In this document: in pieces, positions 16,651 to 24,620 of the stretch
How positions within the stretch are numbered: the first letter of the stretch is position 1
How the letters are laid out: every line of letters starts with the position of its first letter
Source of the DNA: Mycolicibacterium neoaurum ATCC 25795
Lineage (GTDB): Bacteria > Actinomycetota > Actinomycetes > Mycobacteriales > Mycobacteriaceae
Assembly: GCF_000691525.1 (NCBI RefSeq)
Contig: NZ_JMDW01000012.1
Span: 186,001 to 250,000, forward strand
DNA length: 64,000 nucleotides
Direction: 5' to 3'
The notes under the pieces: model-generated
The model's database searches: none
Seen by the model: the letters and a program-made list of their open reading frames with translations, nothing else
Told to the model about the DNA's origin: nothing
Made by a program: the position numbers and the translations under genes

Positions 16651-17847
16651 ATGGACACCCGCCGCCGGTTCGCGTTCGCCGCCCTGGCCTACGCCTTCGC
16701 CGTCACCATGCTCGGGACGACCGTGCCGACCCCGATGTACTCGCTCTACGGCGAACGGATGCACTTCGCGGTGTTCACCACGACGGTGGTGTTCGCGGTG
16801 TACGCCCTCGGCGTGCTCGCCGCACTGCTGGTCGCCGGCGGCTGGTCCGATGTCCTCGGCCGCCGGCCGGTGTTGCTGGCCGGTCTGGCCTTCGCGCTGG
16901 CCAGCTCGGCGGTGTTCCTGTTCGCCGACAACATCGCGCTGCTGTTGGTGGGTCGCCTGCTGTCCGGACTGTCGGCAGGGTTGTTCACCGGAACGGCGAC
17001 GGCGGCGGTCGTTGAATCGGTGCCCGCCCAACGGCGTGACCGGGCGGCCACCGTGGCCACCATGGTCAACATCGGTGGGTTGGGCAGCGGCCCACTGGTG
17101 GCCGGGGCGCTGGTCCAGTACGCGCCGCACCCGCTGCTGCTGTCCTTCCTGGTGCACATCGCGCTGTTGGTACTCGCCATTCCCGCGGTGCTGCTGGCCC
17201 CGGAGACCTCGGGCGGCACCGGCCGCATCGCGCTGCAACGCCTTGCGGTGCCGGCCGAGGTCCGCGCCGTGTTCCTCACCGCCGCCACCGCAGCCTTCGC
17301 GGGGTTTGCGGTCACCGGGCTGTTCGCCGCGGTCGCGCCGGCCTTCCTCGCCGAGGTCATCGGGGTGACCAATCATGCCGTCGGCGGGGCGGTGGCCGGT
17401 TCGATCTTCCTGTCCTCGGCGGTGGCACAACTGCTCGGGCGTCGCATCCCGCCCACCCTCGCCGTGGCGGTGGGCTGCGCGATCCTGGTCGTCGGGATGG
17501 TCATTCTGGCTGTCGCACTGTCGCACTCATCGCTGCCGGGCATCATCGCCGCGGCCGTCATCGCCGGGATCGGACAGGGCATCAGCTTCAGCCGCGGGCT
17601 GGCGGCCGTCGTCGAGCAGGTCCCCGACCGGCAGCGCGGGGCGGTCAGCTCGACCTACTTCGTGGTCGCCTATGTGGCGATCGCGCTGCCGGTGGTCGGC
17701 GTGGGCCTTGCCGCCCAGACCTGGGGCCTGCGCACCGCCGGGGAGAGTTTCGCCGCCGCCATCGCGGTGCTCGCCCTCATCTGCCTGGCCGTGGTCCTGG
17801 TCCAGGAGCGCCGGGCCCGTCAATTGAGTGGTTCTACTCAGGCCTGA
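16651..17847 (+). CDS. MFS transporter
   Basis: 398 residues with 12 predicted helices and the MFS loop 2-3 signature GGWSDVLGRRPVLLAG (about 59-74) and a loop 8-9 counterpart. No signal for substrate. I chose the ATG at 16651 (MDTRRRF) over an in-frame TTG four codons upstream because the positively charged start before helix 1 is typical. It is likely a drug or metabolite exporter. It stands 59 bp after the symporter and 28 bp before the acyltransferase on the same strand. Confidence 0.85.
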   Translation: MDTRRRFAFAALAYAFAVTMLGTTVPTPMYSLYGERMHFAVFTTTVVFAVYALGVLAALLVAGGWSDVLGRRPVLLAGLAFALASSAVFLFADNIALLLVGRLLSGLSAGLFTGTATAAVVESVPAQRRDRAATVATMVNIGGLGSGPLVAGALVQYAPHPLLLSFLVHIALLVLAIPAVLLAPETSGGTGRIALQRLAVPAEVRAVFLTAATAAFAGFAVTGLFAAVAPAFLAEVIGVTNHAVGGAVAGSIFLSSAVAQLLGRRIPPTLAVAVGCAILVVGMVILAVALSHSSLPGIIAAAVIAGIGQGISFSRGLAAVVEQVPDRQRGAVSSTYFVVAYVAIALPVVGVGLAAQTWGLRTAGESFAAAIAVLALICLAVVLVQERRARQLSGSTQA

Positions 17848-17863
17848 CCGGTGCCGGGCACCC

Positions 17864-17875
17864 TACATTCGGGGC
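17864..17875 (+). promoter_or_regulatory. Leaderless promoter of the acyltransferase gene
   Basis: TACATT (17864-17869) fits the -10 consensus TANNNT and is separated by six bases from the ATG at 17876, predicting a leaderless mRNA and helping to decide the start. Confidence 0.55.
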
Positions 17876-19141
17876 ATGCCCGTTTCCGCCTTCCCGAGCG
17901 TCGACGACATCGCCGCGGCCACTTCGCCCGGGCGCGACCGCGCACTCGACGTCATCCGGATCACCGCACTGCTCGGGGTGATCGCCGGCCATACGGTGAT
18001 GGCCACCAGCATCATCCGCGATGACGTCTTCGTCTGGGAGAACCTGCTCACCACATCGGTGGTGTTCCAGGCGCTGACCTGGATCTTCCAGATCATGCCG
18101 CTGTTCTTCTTCGCCGGTGTCGCCGCGTCCGCCGGGTCGTATGCCGGCAATTGGGGCGGCTGGTTGCTGAAGCGCTGCACCAGGCTCTACCGACCGGTGT
18201 TCTCCTATCTCGCGTTCTGGGCGGTCGCCCTCGCCATCGGCCACCGGGTGTTGCCGAGGCACGTCTACGAGCCGATCGCCGGCATCTCCATTCAGCTGCT
18301 GTGGTTCCTCGGCGCCTACGTCCTGGTTCTCGCCGCGGTGCCGCTGCTGCGCTCGGTCACCACAGTCGGCCGGATGGCCGCTTCCGTCGCGTTGATCTAC
18401 ACGATGATCGCCACGATCGACGCCATCCGGGTCAACGCCCCGGGCTGGGAAGCGCTGGGCTACCTGAACCTGGCGGTGTGGCTGATCCCAGGCATCTTCG
18501 GGATCGCCTACCGCAACCGATTGTTGACCGTCTCACAGGCGAAGTCGTTGGGTTTCGGCATGTTGGCGTTGAACGCGGCGTTGCTGCGTTTCGGTCCGTA
18601 CGAACTGAGCCTGGTGGGCATCGACGGCCAACAACTCAAGAACATGATGCCGCCGTCGCTGTTGCTGGCCGGACACGCAATCATGATGTGCGCGTTCGCG
18701 ATTGCCGCCGCACCTGCCATCGACCGGTGGGCCCGCCGGCCGCGTGTGTGGTGGTTGACCGCGATCGGCAACAGCGGTGCGATGACACTGTATCTCTGGC
18801 ACATTCCCGCGCTGCTGGCCGTGCATCTGGTGTTCGACACCGCCGGGTTTCCGCGGTATCCGGGGCAGCCGCACTTCCTGGCGCTGAGCATCGCGCAGGT
18901 GCTGATCATGACGGCGGTGGTAGCGGTGTTGTTCGTGGCGCTGCGACCGCTGGAGAACAACCCGCTGCCCCATTGGGATGGCGGCGTGGTCACCGACGGT
19001 CGGAGCATCGCGGTCGGGACGCTGCTGTGCACCGCGGGGGCGGCGACGCTGGCCTCGTGCGTGTGGGGCCTGAAGGATCTGGGCCTGTACTGCGTGGCGG
19101 CCATGCTGGTGGCACTGGTCGGCGCCCGGGCGCTCGCCTAG
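17876..19141 (+). CDS. Acyltransferase family 3 membrane protein
   Basis: 421 residues, about ten membrane helices. The N-terminal helix begins RALDVIRITALLGVIAGHTVM, the typical R-x(7-10)-H arrangement of acyltransferase-3 proteins, and a second region has RLYRPVF. These enzymes O-acylate sugars, glycolipids or peptidoglycan from the cytoplasm to outside. The open frame extends upstream, but the ATG at 17876 matches the family and follows a TANNNT box by six bases. Its stop TAG shares four bases with the stop of the convergent DUF5302 gene. Confidence 0.85.
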   Translation: MPVSAFPSVDDIAAATSPGRDRALDVIRITALLGVIAGHTVMATSIIRDDVFVWENLLTTSVVFQALTWIFQIMPLFFFAGVAASAGSYAGNWGGWLLKRCTRLYRPVFSYLAFWAVALAIGHRVLPRHVYEPIAGISIQLLWFLGAYVLVLAAVPLLRSVTTVGRMAASVALIYTMIATIDAIRVNAPGWEALGYLNLAVWLIPGIFGIAYRNRLLTVSQAKSLGFGMLALNAALLRFGPYELSLVGIDGQQLKNMMPPSLLLAGHAIMMCAFAIAAAPAIDRWARRPRVWWLTAIGNSGAMTLYLWHIPALLAVHLVFDTAGFPRYPGQPHFLALSIAQVLIMTAVVAVLFVALRPLENNPLPHWDGGVVTDGRSIAVGTLLCTAGAATLASCVWGLKDLGLYCVAAMLVALVGARALA

Positions 19142-19308
19142 CCGCTCTTGCGTCGGAACTCGCGCCGGTTCTCCACCGCACCGTGCGCGCGAGCCTTCTT
19201 GCGTCCACCATCAGCGTGCGAAGCGCCCCCGGTGGCCTGCGCCTTCTTGCGCTCCAGCGCTTCCCGGAACTTGCGCTTGGTGTCGTCTTCCGGAGTTTCG
19301 TCGGCCAT
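19138..19308 (-). CDS. DUF5302-type small protein (56 aa)
   Basis: 56 residues, MADETPEDDTKRKFREALERK and a Lys/Arg-rich, Gly-containing C terminus ending EFRRKSG. The acidic start followed by a basic helix and a GGxxK motif is the pattern of DUF5302 proteins of actinobacteria. Function unknown. It ends tail to tail with the acyltransferase: the sequence CTAG at 19138-19141 holds both stop codons. No gene overlaps its 5' side. Confidence 0.82.
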   Translation of the reverse strand: MADETPEDDTKRKFREALERKKAQATGGASHADGGRKKARAHGAVENRREFRRKSG

Positions 19309-19343
19309 GCGATCAGCCTAGACGCACGTCCTCGACAATTCCG

Positions 19344-19787
19344 TCAGCGCAGCCCGGGCGGCATTCCGTACAGGTGCGCGATCGGCAGTGTCAGCAGCAC
19401 GCGACGGTCGTCGACCATCGCACGCCGGTAGTCCGCCCAGTCCGGATGTTCACCGGCGATGTTGCGGTACAACGTAATAAGCCCCTCGACCGTGTCATCG
19501 TGCGGGTTGGCCGCCGGCGGGGTCAACACCGCGTCACCCTCGGCCACCGCATAGGACCAGCCGTCGTCGGCGGAGACGTGGATAGAGGCGCGCGGGTCAC
19601 GACGCAGGTTGCGGGTCTTGGCACGTGGTTCGGTGATGGACACCTGCAACGCGGTGTTGGGCGCGTCGAACCAGTACGACACATTGGACAGCTGTGGCCT
19701 GCCGTCGCGCTTGATGGTGGCCAGCACCCCCAGCGCGTTGCCCTTGATCAATGCCAGCAGCTTGTCGTCGAACACCTGACGCCCCAT
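19344..19787 (-). CDS. F420-dependent PPOX-fold oxidoreductase, Rv1155-like
   Basis: 147 residues, MGRQVFDDKLLALIKGNALGVLATIKRDGRPQ, a split-barrel flavin/deazaflavin reductase. The conserved SNVSYWFD strand, the AKTRNLRRDPRASIHV segment and the closing AHLYGMPPG agree with Rv1155, an F420-binding protein of the FDOR-B group for which biliverdin reductase activity has been reported for relatives. The ATG at 19787 gives exactly the family length and follows TACGCT by six bases on the minus strand (leaderless). It is divergent from the first methyltransferase. Confidence 0.92.
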   Translation of the reverse strand: MGRQVFDDKLLALIKGNALGVLATIKRDGRPQLSNVSYWFDAPNTALQVSITEPRAKTRNLRRDPRASIHVSADDGWSYAVAEGDAVLTPPAANPHDDTVEGLITLYRNIAGEHPDWADYRRAMVDDRRVLLTLPIAHLYGMPPGLR

Positions 19788-19818
19788 GAGTCGAGCGTAC
19801 GACTCTACGATCGGGAGC
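19788..19818. promoter_or_regulatory. Divergent leaderless promoter pair with inverted repeat
   Basis: The 31-bp gap contains, for the plus strand, TACGAT (19806-19811) seven bases before the ATG at 19819, and, for the minus strand, TACGCT six bases before the ATG at 19787. GAGTCG (19788-19793) and CGACTC (19800-19805) form an inverted repeat around the minus-strand -10, a possible operator covering both start sites. Confidence 0.55.
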
Positions 19819-20646
19819 ATGAGCCGGATCGACGGAACCAGTCTGGAGGGAGTGTCCGCGACGACGTTGTGGACCCTGCACAACCGCGGCACCGAGGCCA
19901 GGCGCTCCGACGGGGTGATCCGCGACCCGTGGGCGGTCAGTCTGCTCGATTCGATCGATTACGACTACCGGAAGTTCGGTAAGCCCAACCAGTCCCATCC
20001 GCTGCGCGCGTTGGCCTTCGATGCGGCGGCCACCGAGTACCTGAAAGCTCATCCGAGGGCGTCGGTGGTGGCACTGGCCGAGGGCCTGCAAACCAGCTTC
20101 TGGCGGCTGGCCCGTGCCGGCGTCGCCGACGAATTGCACTGGTATTCGATCGATCTGGAGCCGGTGATGCAGCTGCGCCGCCAACTGCTCCCCCGCGACG
20201 ACCGGATCACCGAGCTGGCCCAGTCGGCGCTCGATCGCAGCTGGATGGACCGGGTCGACGCCGAGCATGGCGTCTTCATCACCGCCGAGGGTTTGCTGAT
20301 GTACCTGGAGCCCGAGGACGCGCTGGGACTGATCGCCGACTGTGCTGCCCGTTTTCCCGGTGCGCAATTCATGTTCGACTCGATCCCGCATTGGTTCAGT
20401 CGCAGGACACTCGGCGGTATGCGACTGTCCGATCGCTATCTCACCCCGGCCATGCCGTTCGGACTCACCCCCGACGAAGCGGTGTCGCTGGCAGGCACCA
20501 TCGATGGTGTCCGGTCGGCCCGCGATGTGCCCTATCCGCCGGGACGCGGGCTCTGGCGGCTGGCCAAGCCCGCTTTCTGGGACCACGTCGGCGCGTTCCG
20601 GCGAAACCGGCCGAGCATCACGCTGCTCGAATTCGCCGGGCCCTGA
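19819..20646 (+). CDS. SAM-dependent O-methyltransferase, LCM family (1)
   Basis: 275 residues of the leucine carboxyl methyltransferase-like family common in mycobacteria (Rv1153c, omt, is the syntenic counterpart). The SAM-binding motif VVALAEGLQTSFWRL (a variant of the GGGLDT loop) is at about 79-93, a DLEPV acid follows near 112, and the HGVFITAEGLLMYL post-motif is near 150. The ATG at 19819 is taken because it follows a TANNNT box by 7 nt. The substrate is unknown. A second copy follows immediately on the same strand. Confidence 0.88.
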   Translation: MSRIDGTSLEGVSATTLWTLHNRGTEARRSDGVIRDPWAVSLLDSIDYDYRKFGKPNQSHPLRALAFDAAATEYLKAHPRASVVALAEGLQTSFWRLARAGVADELHWYSIDLEPVMQLRRQLLPRDDRITELAQSALDRSWMDRVDAEHGVFITAEGLLMYLEPEDALGLIADCAARFPGAQFMFDSIPHWFSRRTLGGMRLSDRYLTPAMPFGLTPDEAVSLAGTIDGVRSARDVPYPPGRGLWRLAKPAFWDHVGAFRRNRPSITLLEFAGP

Positions 20647-20647
20647 G

Positions 20648-20660
20648 TACCCTCGATGTA
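20648..20660 (+). promoter_or_regulatory. Leaderless promoter of the second methyltransferase
   Basis: TACCCT (20648-20653) fits TANNNT and lies seven bases before the GTG at 20661. The gene can therefore be transcribed separately although it lies only 14 bp after its paralogue. Confidence 0.55.
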
Positions 20661-21494
20661 GTGACCTCCCCGAGAGCCGACGCGCGGTCGCTGACCGGCG
20701 TGTCCGAGACCGCACTGTTGACGCTGAAGGTGCGTGCCACCGAGGCCGCCCGAGACGATCGGATCATCGATGACCCGGTGGCCGTCGATCTGGTCGACGC
20801 CATCGATTTCGACTTCGCCAAGTTCGGTTTCGTCGGCCGCCAGGACATGGCGCTGCGCGCCCTGGCGTTCGACAAGCAGACCCGCAGGTACCTGCGCGAC
20901 CATCCGGCGGCGACCGTCGTGGCGCTGGCCGAGGGATTGCAGACCAGTTTCTACCGGCTCGACAACGGTGATGTCGGTCATGAATTCCGTTGGCACACTG
21001 TCGATTTACCACCGATCACAGCGCTGCGCGAGAAGCTGCTCCCGCCGTCGGAGCGCATCACCGTCAGCGCGCAGTCGGCGCTGGACTACAGCTGGATGGA
21101 CGCCGTCGATGCCTCCGATGGCGTGTTCATCACCGCCGAGGGCCTGCTGATGTACCTGCAGCCGACCGAGGCGATGGGCCTGATCACCGAATGCGCCAAG
21201 CGTTTTCCCGGCGGGCAGATGATGTTCGACCTACCGCCCTACTGGTTCGCCTGGTGGGCGCGCAAGGGTCTGCTGCGCCCATCCCTGCGCTACAAGGTAC
21301 CGCCGATGCCGTTCAGCCTATCGGTCGCCGCGGCCGCCGATCTGGTCAACACGGTGCCCGGGGTACGCGCCGCCCACGATGTACCGATGCCCACCGGGCG
21401 CGGCACCGTGCTCAATGCGCTGCTGTGGGCCGCCCACCGGCTGCCACTGCTGGATCCGGTGCGGCCGGTGCTGACCCGGCTGGAGTTCGGCTGA
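20661..21494 (+). CDS. SAM-dependent O-methyltransferase, LCM family (2)
   Basis: 277 residues, colinear with the preceding methyltransferase and about half identical by eye, sharing LRALAFD, VVALAEGLQTSF and GVFITAEGLLMYLQP. It is a tandem duplicate that has diverged mainly in the C-terminal third. The open frame reads back into the first gene; the GTG at 20661 is chosen for colinearity with the paralogue and its leaderless promoter. The last 83 bp are also open in the opposite frame, where the monooxygenase C terminus is encoded. Confidence 0.87.
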   Translation: MTSPRADARSLTGVSETALLTLKVRATEAARDDRIIDDPVAVDLVDAIDFDFAKFGFVGRQDMALRALAFDKQTRRYLRDHPAATVVALAEGLQTSFYRLDNGDVGHEFRWHTVDLPPITALREKLLPPSERITVSAQSALDYSWMDAVDASDGVFITAEGLLMYLQPTEAMGLITECAKRFPGGQMMFDLPPYWFAWWARKGLLRPSLRYKVPPMPFSLSVAAAADLVNTVPGVRAAHDVPMPTGRGTVLNALLWAAHRLPLLDPVRPVLTRLEFG

Positions 21495-22926
21495 ACTGCA
21501 AGCAGTCATCGGTGACCGGACCGTTGCGCAGCACCTGCGCGTCGACGGTGTAGTTCATGGTCATCTGCCACGGCCCGCGGGTGCCCTGGCGTGGTAGGCG
21601 GTCGATCGCCCGCTGCACATAGCCCGCGGCGAAGTCCAGCAGCGGCAGGGTCGGCATGGCGGGATCGGTGAGCACCGGGCGCACCTGGTCGAACCCGCGG
21701 GTATCCATATGCGACAGGAGTCGGCAGAAATGCTCGCACAGCAGGCCGACCTTGAGCGTCCATGACGAATTGGTGTAGCCGAAGGCGAAGGCGAAGTTGG
21801 GCACGCCGCTGAGCATGATGCCCTTGTAGGCGACGGTCTCGGCCAGATCGACCGGCTCTCCGTCCACGGTGAGGGTCAGCCCACCGAACAACTGAATGTT
21901 CAGTCCGGTGGCGGTGACGATGATGTCGGCCGCCAGCTCCGCTCCGGATTCCAGCCGGATCCCGGTCTCGGTGAATGTCGTGATCCGGTCGGTCACCACC
22001 GAGGCACTGCCATCGCTGATGGCGGCGAACAAGTCGCCGTCGGGCACCGCACACAGCCGCTGATCCCACGGGTCGTAGGCCGGGTTGAAGTGCTCGTCCA
22101 CCGGATACCCGTCGGGCAGCTTGCCTGCGTTGATCCGGCGGATCAGTCGCCGCGCCAACACCGGATGCTTCTGGCAGAAGGTATAGACGGCGCGCTGTTT
22201 GAGGATGTTCTTGCGCCGGGCCAGTGCATAACCACGGTCGTCACCGAGCACTCGGCGCGCCACATTGGCGAACGTGTCCTTGGCTGGGACCGGCATGACG
22301 TAAGTCGGCGACCGCTGCAACATGGTGACGTGCGCCGCATCGGCCGCCATGGCCGGCACGAGCGTCACGGCCGTGGCACCGCTGCCGATCACCACCACAC
22401 GCTTGCCGGCATAGTCCAGGTCTTCCGGCCACAGTTGCGGATGGATGATCCGGCCGCCGAACCGGTCGCGGCCCGGGAAGTCCGGGGTGTAACCCTGGTC
22501 GTAGCGGTAGTAGCCGCCGGCGCAGAACAGCCAGCGTGCGCCGAGCTGGATCAGCTCGCCGTCGCGTTCGACGTCGACGATCCAGCGTCCGTCGGCGCTG
22601 CTCCAGGCCGCACCGAGCACCTTGTGCCCGAACCGGATTCGCTGGGCCATCCCGTTCTCGTCGACGGTCTCGCGTAGGTAGGCCAGGATCTTGTCCGCGG
22701 TGGCGATCGCGTACTCGTCACGCCACGGTTTGAACTCGTAGCCGAAGGTGTGCAGATCGGAATCGGACCGAATACCCGGGTAGCGGAACAGATCCCAGGT
22801 ACCGCCGGTGGACTGACGAGCCTCCAGGATGGTGTAGTCGCGGCCAGGGTGCTCGCGCTGCAGATAGTAGGCGGCTCCGATACCGGAGATGCCGGCCCCG
22901 ACGATCAGCACGTCAACTGTGTCCAT
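21412..22926 (-). CDS. EthA-like flavin-containing (Baeyer-Villiger) monooxygenase
   Basis: 504 residues. FAD Rossmann motif GAGISG (10-15), the Baeyer-Villiger fingerprint F-x-G-x3-H-x3-WP at 156-167, and the NADPH motif VIGSGAT near 175-181. The region GGTWDLFRYPGIRSDSD and the colinearity throughout resemble EthA (Rv3854c), which oxygenates ketones and activates thioamide prodrugs, but this is a separate family member. A C-terminal extension of about 28 residues, Ala/Pro-rich, runs 83 bp into the convergent methyltransferase gene and may be an over-run after loss of an earlier stop. It faces a PucR-type regulator. Confidence 0.88.
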   Translation of the reverse strand: MDTVDVLIVGAGISGIGAAYYLQREHPGRDYTILEARQSTGGTWDLFRYPGIRSDSDLHTFGYEFKPWRDEYAIATADKILAYLRETVDENGMAQRIRFGHKVLGAAWSSADGRWIVDVERDGELIQLGARWLFCAGGYYRYDQGYTPDFPGRDRFGGRIIHPQLWPEDLDYAGKRVVVIGSGATAVTLVPAMAADAAHVTMLQRSPTYVMPVPAKDTFANVARRVLGDDRGYALARRKNILKQRAVYTFCQKHPVLARRLIRRINAGKLPDGYPVDEHFNPAYDPWDQRLCAVPDGDLFAAISDGSASVVTDRITTFTETGIRLESGAELAADIIVTATGLNIQLFGGLTLTVDGEPVDLAETVAYKGIMLSGVPNFAFAFGYTNSSWTLKVGLLCEHFCRLLSHMDTRGFDQVRPVLTDPAMPTLPLLDFAAGYVQRAIDRLPRQGTRGPWQMTMNYTVDAQVLRNGPVTDDCLQFSRTPAGSAPAAPDPAVAAGGRPTAAH

Positions 22927-23016
22927 CAGCCGATGGTGCCGACTGCAGCACCACCCAAGATAGGGCGAAATGCCTCAACAATGCGCCGGGACTGGTGCCA
23001 TGTGCACCCACTGGCT

Positions 23017-23028
23017 TACGGTGTGATC
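23017..23028 (+). promoter_or_regulatory. Leaderless promoter of the PucR-type regulator
   Basis: TACGGT (23017-23022) is six bases before the ATG at 23029, the mycobacterial leaderless pattern. The 102-bp divergent gap must also hold the monooxygenase promoter; on that strand CACCAT lies six bases before the ATG at 22926. Confidence 0.5.
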
Positions 23029-24243
23029 ATGAACCCGCCGGGACCATCACCCGCGGTGCGGGAACTGATCCGCCAATGCGCGCAGATCGTGGTCAACGCG
23101 CGCCCCGAATGGCTCGACGAGCTCGACACCACCGTCCTGGCCGGCAGCCCGGCCATCGCCGCCGATCCCGAACTGGCCGCCGCGGTGAGCCGTAGCAACC
23201 GCGCCAATCTGGCCTTCTGGGCGACCGCCAACATCCGGGATCCGGGCGGGCCGGTCCCGCCGAACACCGGTCCTGAACCGCTCAGCATCGCCCGTGAACT
23301 GGTGCGCCGCGGGGTCAACTCGCTGCCGATGGACGCCTATCGGATCGGCGAGGGGGTGGCGTGGCGGCGCCTGATGGACATCGCCTTCGAGCTGACCTCC
23401 GATCCGGCCGAACTACGCGAGCTGTTGCAGGTCTGCTCGCGGTCGATCAGTGCCTTCGTCGAGGCGACCCTGGCCGGTATCACCGCCCAGATCGAGCTGG
23501 AGCGTCACGAACTCACCCATGGCACCCACGCCGAGCGGCGGGAAACCGTCGCCCTGCTGCTGGAGGGCGCCCCCATCCCCCGCGACCGCGCCGAAGGACG
23601 CCTCGGCTATGCCTTGACCGGCACGCACACCGCGGCTGTGCTGTGGGTCGCTGGCACCGATCACAACCTCGCCGAACTCGATCACGCGGCCGAAACGATC
23701 GGCCGAGCGGCCGGGGCGCGGCCGCTGAGCGTGCTGCCCAGTAGCGCGACACGATGGGTCTGGGTGCCCGGCCAGCTGGACGCCGATGATCTGACCGGCT
23801 CGATCGGCTCGGTGCGGGTGGCCCTCGGCACCGCCGCCGACGGTGTCGAGGGCTTCCGCACCAGCCATTTCGAGGCGATCACCACCCAGCAGATGGTGGC
23901 GCGCCTGCATTCCCGCCAGCAGATCGCGCGGTTCACCGATGTCGAATTGGTCGCCCTGGTCACCGCCGATCCTGATCGCGCGGCGCGATTCGTCGAACGG
24001 GTCCTCGGCGACTTCGCCCATGCGCCTGCCGATGTGCACACGGCGGTGGGTGTGTTCATCAGGGCGCAGTGCAACGCGGCTCGGGCGGCCACCCAGCTCT
24101 ACACCCACCGCAATACCCTGTTGCGCCGACTGGCCCGCGCCGAGGAGTTGCTGCCTGCCCCGCTGTCGACGTGCAGTGTGGAGGTGGCTGTCGCACTGGA
24201 CGTCGTGCGCTGGACCGGTCAGTCCAGCAGCCCGTCCAGATAA
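23029..24243 (+). CDS. PucR/CdaR-type transcriptional regulator
   Basis: 404 residues: an N-terminal helical region, a GGDEF-like degenerate middle typical of CdaR/PucR proteins (about 175-310) and a C-terminal PucR-type helix-turn-helix (about 345-395) with the diagnostic N-x(2)-A-x(2)-L-x(3)-R-N-T-L-L-R-R-L pattern (TQLYTHRNTLLRRL). Regulators of this family usually control adjacent catabolic genes. It is divergent from the monooxygenase, which is the likely target. The ATG at 23029 was chosen over the longer open frame because it follows a TANNNT box. Confidence 0.88.
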   Translation: MNPPGPSPAVRELIRQCAQIVVNARPEWLDELDTTVLAGSPAIAADPELAAAVSRSNRANLAFWATANIRDPGGPVPPNTGPEPLSIARELVRRGVNSLPMDAYRIGEGVAWRRLMDIAFELTSDPAELRELLQVCSRSISAFVEATLAGITAQIELERHELTHGTHAERRETVALLLEGAPIPRDRAEGRLGYALTGTHTAAVLWVAGTDHNLAELDHAAETIGRAAGARPLSVLPSSATRWVWVPGQLDADDLTGSIGSVRVALGTAADGVEGFRTSHFEAITTQQMVARLHSRQQIARFTDVELVALVTADPDRAARFVERVLGDFAHAPADVHTAVGVFIRAQCNAARAATQLYTHRNTLLRRLARAEELLPAPLSTCSVEVAVALDVVRWTGQSSSPSR

Positions 24244-24584
24244 CGGAGCGCCTGCTCCCTGCCGAGACCTTGGGACCGCGCCACCTCGGCGAAGGCATGT
24301 GCCGCGGCTGCCATCGCGTTGTCGGCCGGATCCACCCGTGCTACGAATGTGCCGAAGCGACCACGGGTTTCGAGCACGCCGGCGGATTCCAGCTCGCGAT
24401 AGGCGCGTGCCACCGTGTTGACCGCCAGGCCCAGCTGACCCGCCAGGTCGCGTACCGTGGGCAAGCGGGTACCCGGCGCCAGTCGTCCGTCGCGTACCCC
24501 GGCGATGATCTGGGTGCGCAGCTGGTCGAACAGCGGCGCACCCGCATCGGCTTCCAGGTGTATCCAGTCCCCCAGACCTCCCAC
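24219..24584 (-). CDS. Short GntR-family regulator (YtrA type), Rv1152-like
   Basis: 121 residues. A GntR winged helix fills residues 12-80: PLFDQLRTQI, GTRLPTVRDLAGQLGLAVNTVARAYRELE and GVLETRGRFGTFV. The C-terminal tail of only about 40 residues is typical of the YtrA subgroup, which often regulates transport or vancomycin-type stress genes. It is colinear with Rv1152, next to the Sir2 gene. The GTG at 24584 was chosen because homologues begin here and GATACT precedes it by six bases. Its 3' end overlaps the PucR gene by 25 bp. Confidence 0.85.
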   Translation of the reverse strand: MGGLGDWIHLEADAGAPLFDQLRTQIIAGVRDGRLAPGTRLPTVRDLAGQLGLAVNTVARAYRELESAGVLETRGRFGTFVARVDPADNAMAAAAHAFAEVARSQGLGREQALRYLDGLLD

Positions 24585-24608
24585 GACTCCAGTATCACGC
24601 ACACGCGC

Positions 24609-24620
24609 TAGTTTGGTGAG
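24609..24620 (+). promoter_or_regulatory. Leaderless promoter of the sirtuin gene
   Basis: TAGTTT (24609-24614) fits TANNNT and lies six bases before the GTG at 24621. The 36-bp gap between sirtuin and GntR starts holds both promoters. Confidence 0.5.
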
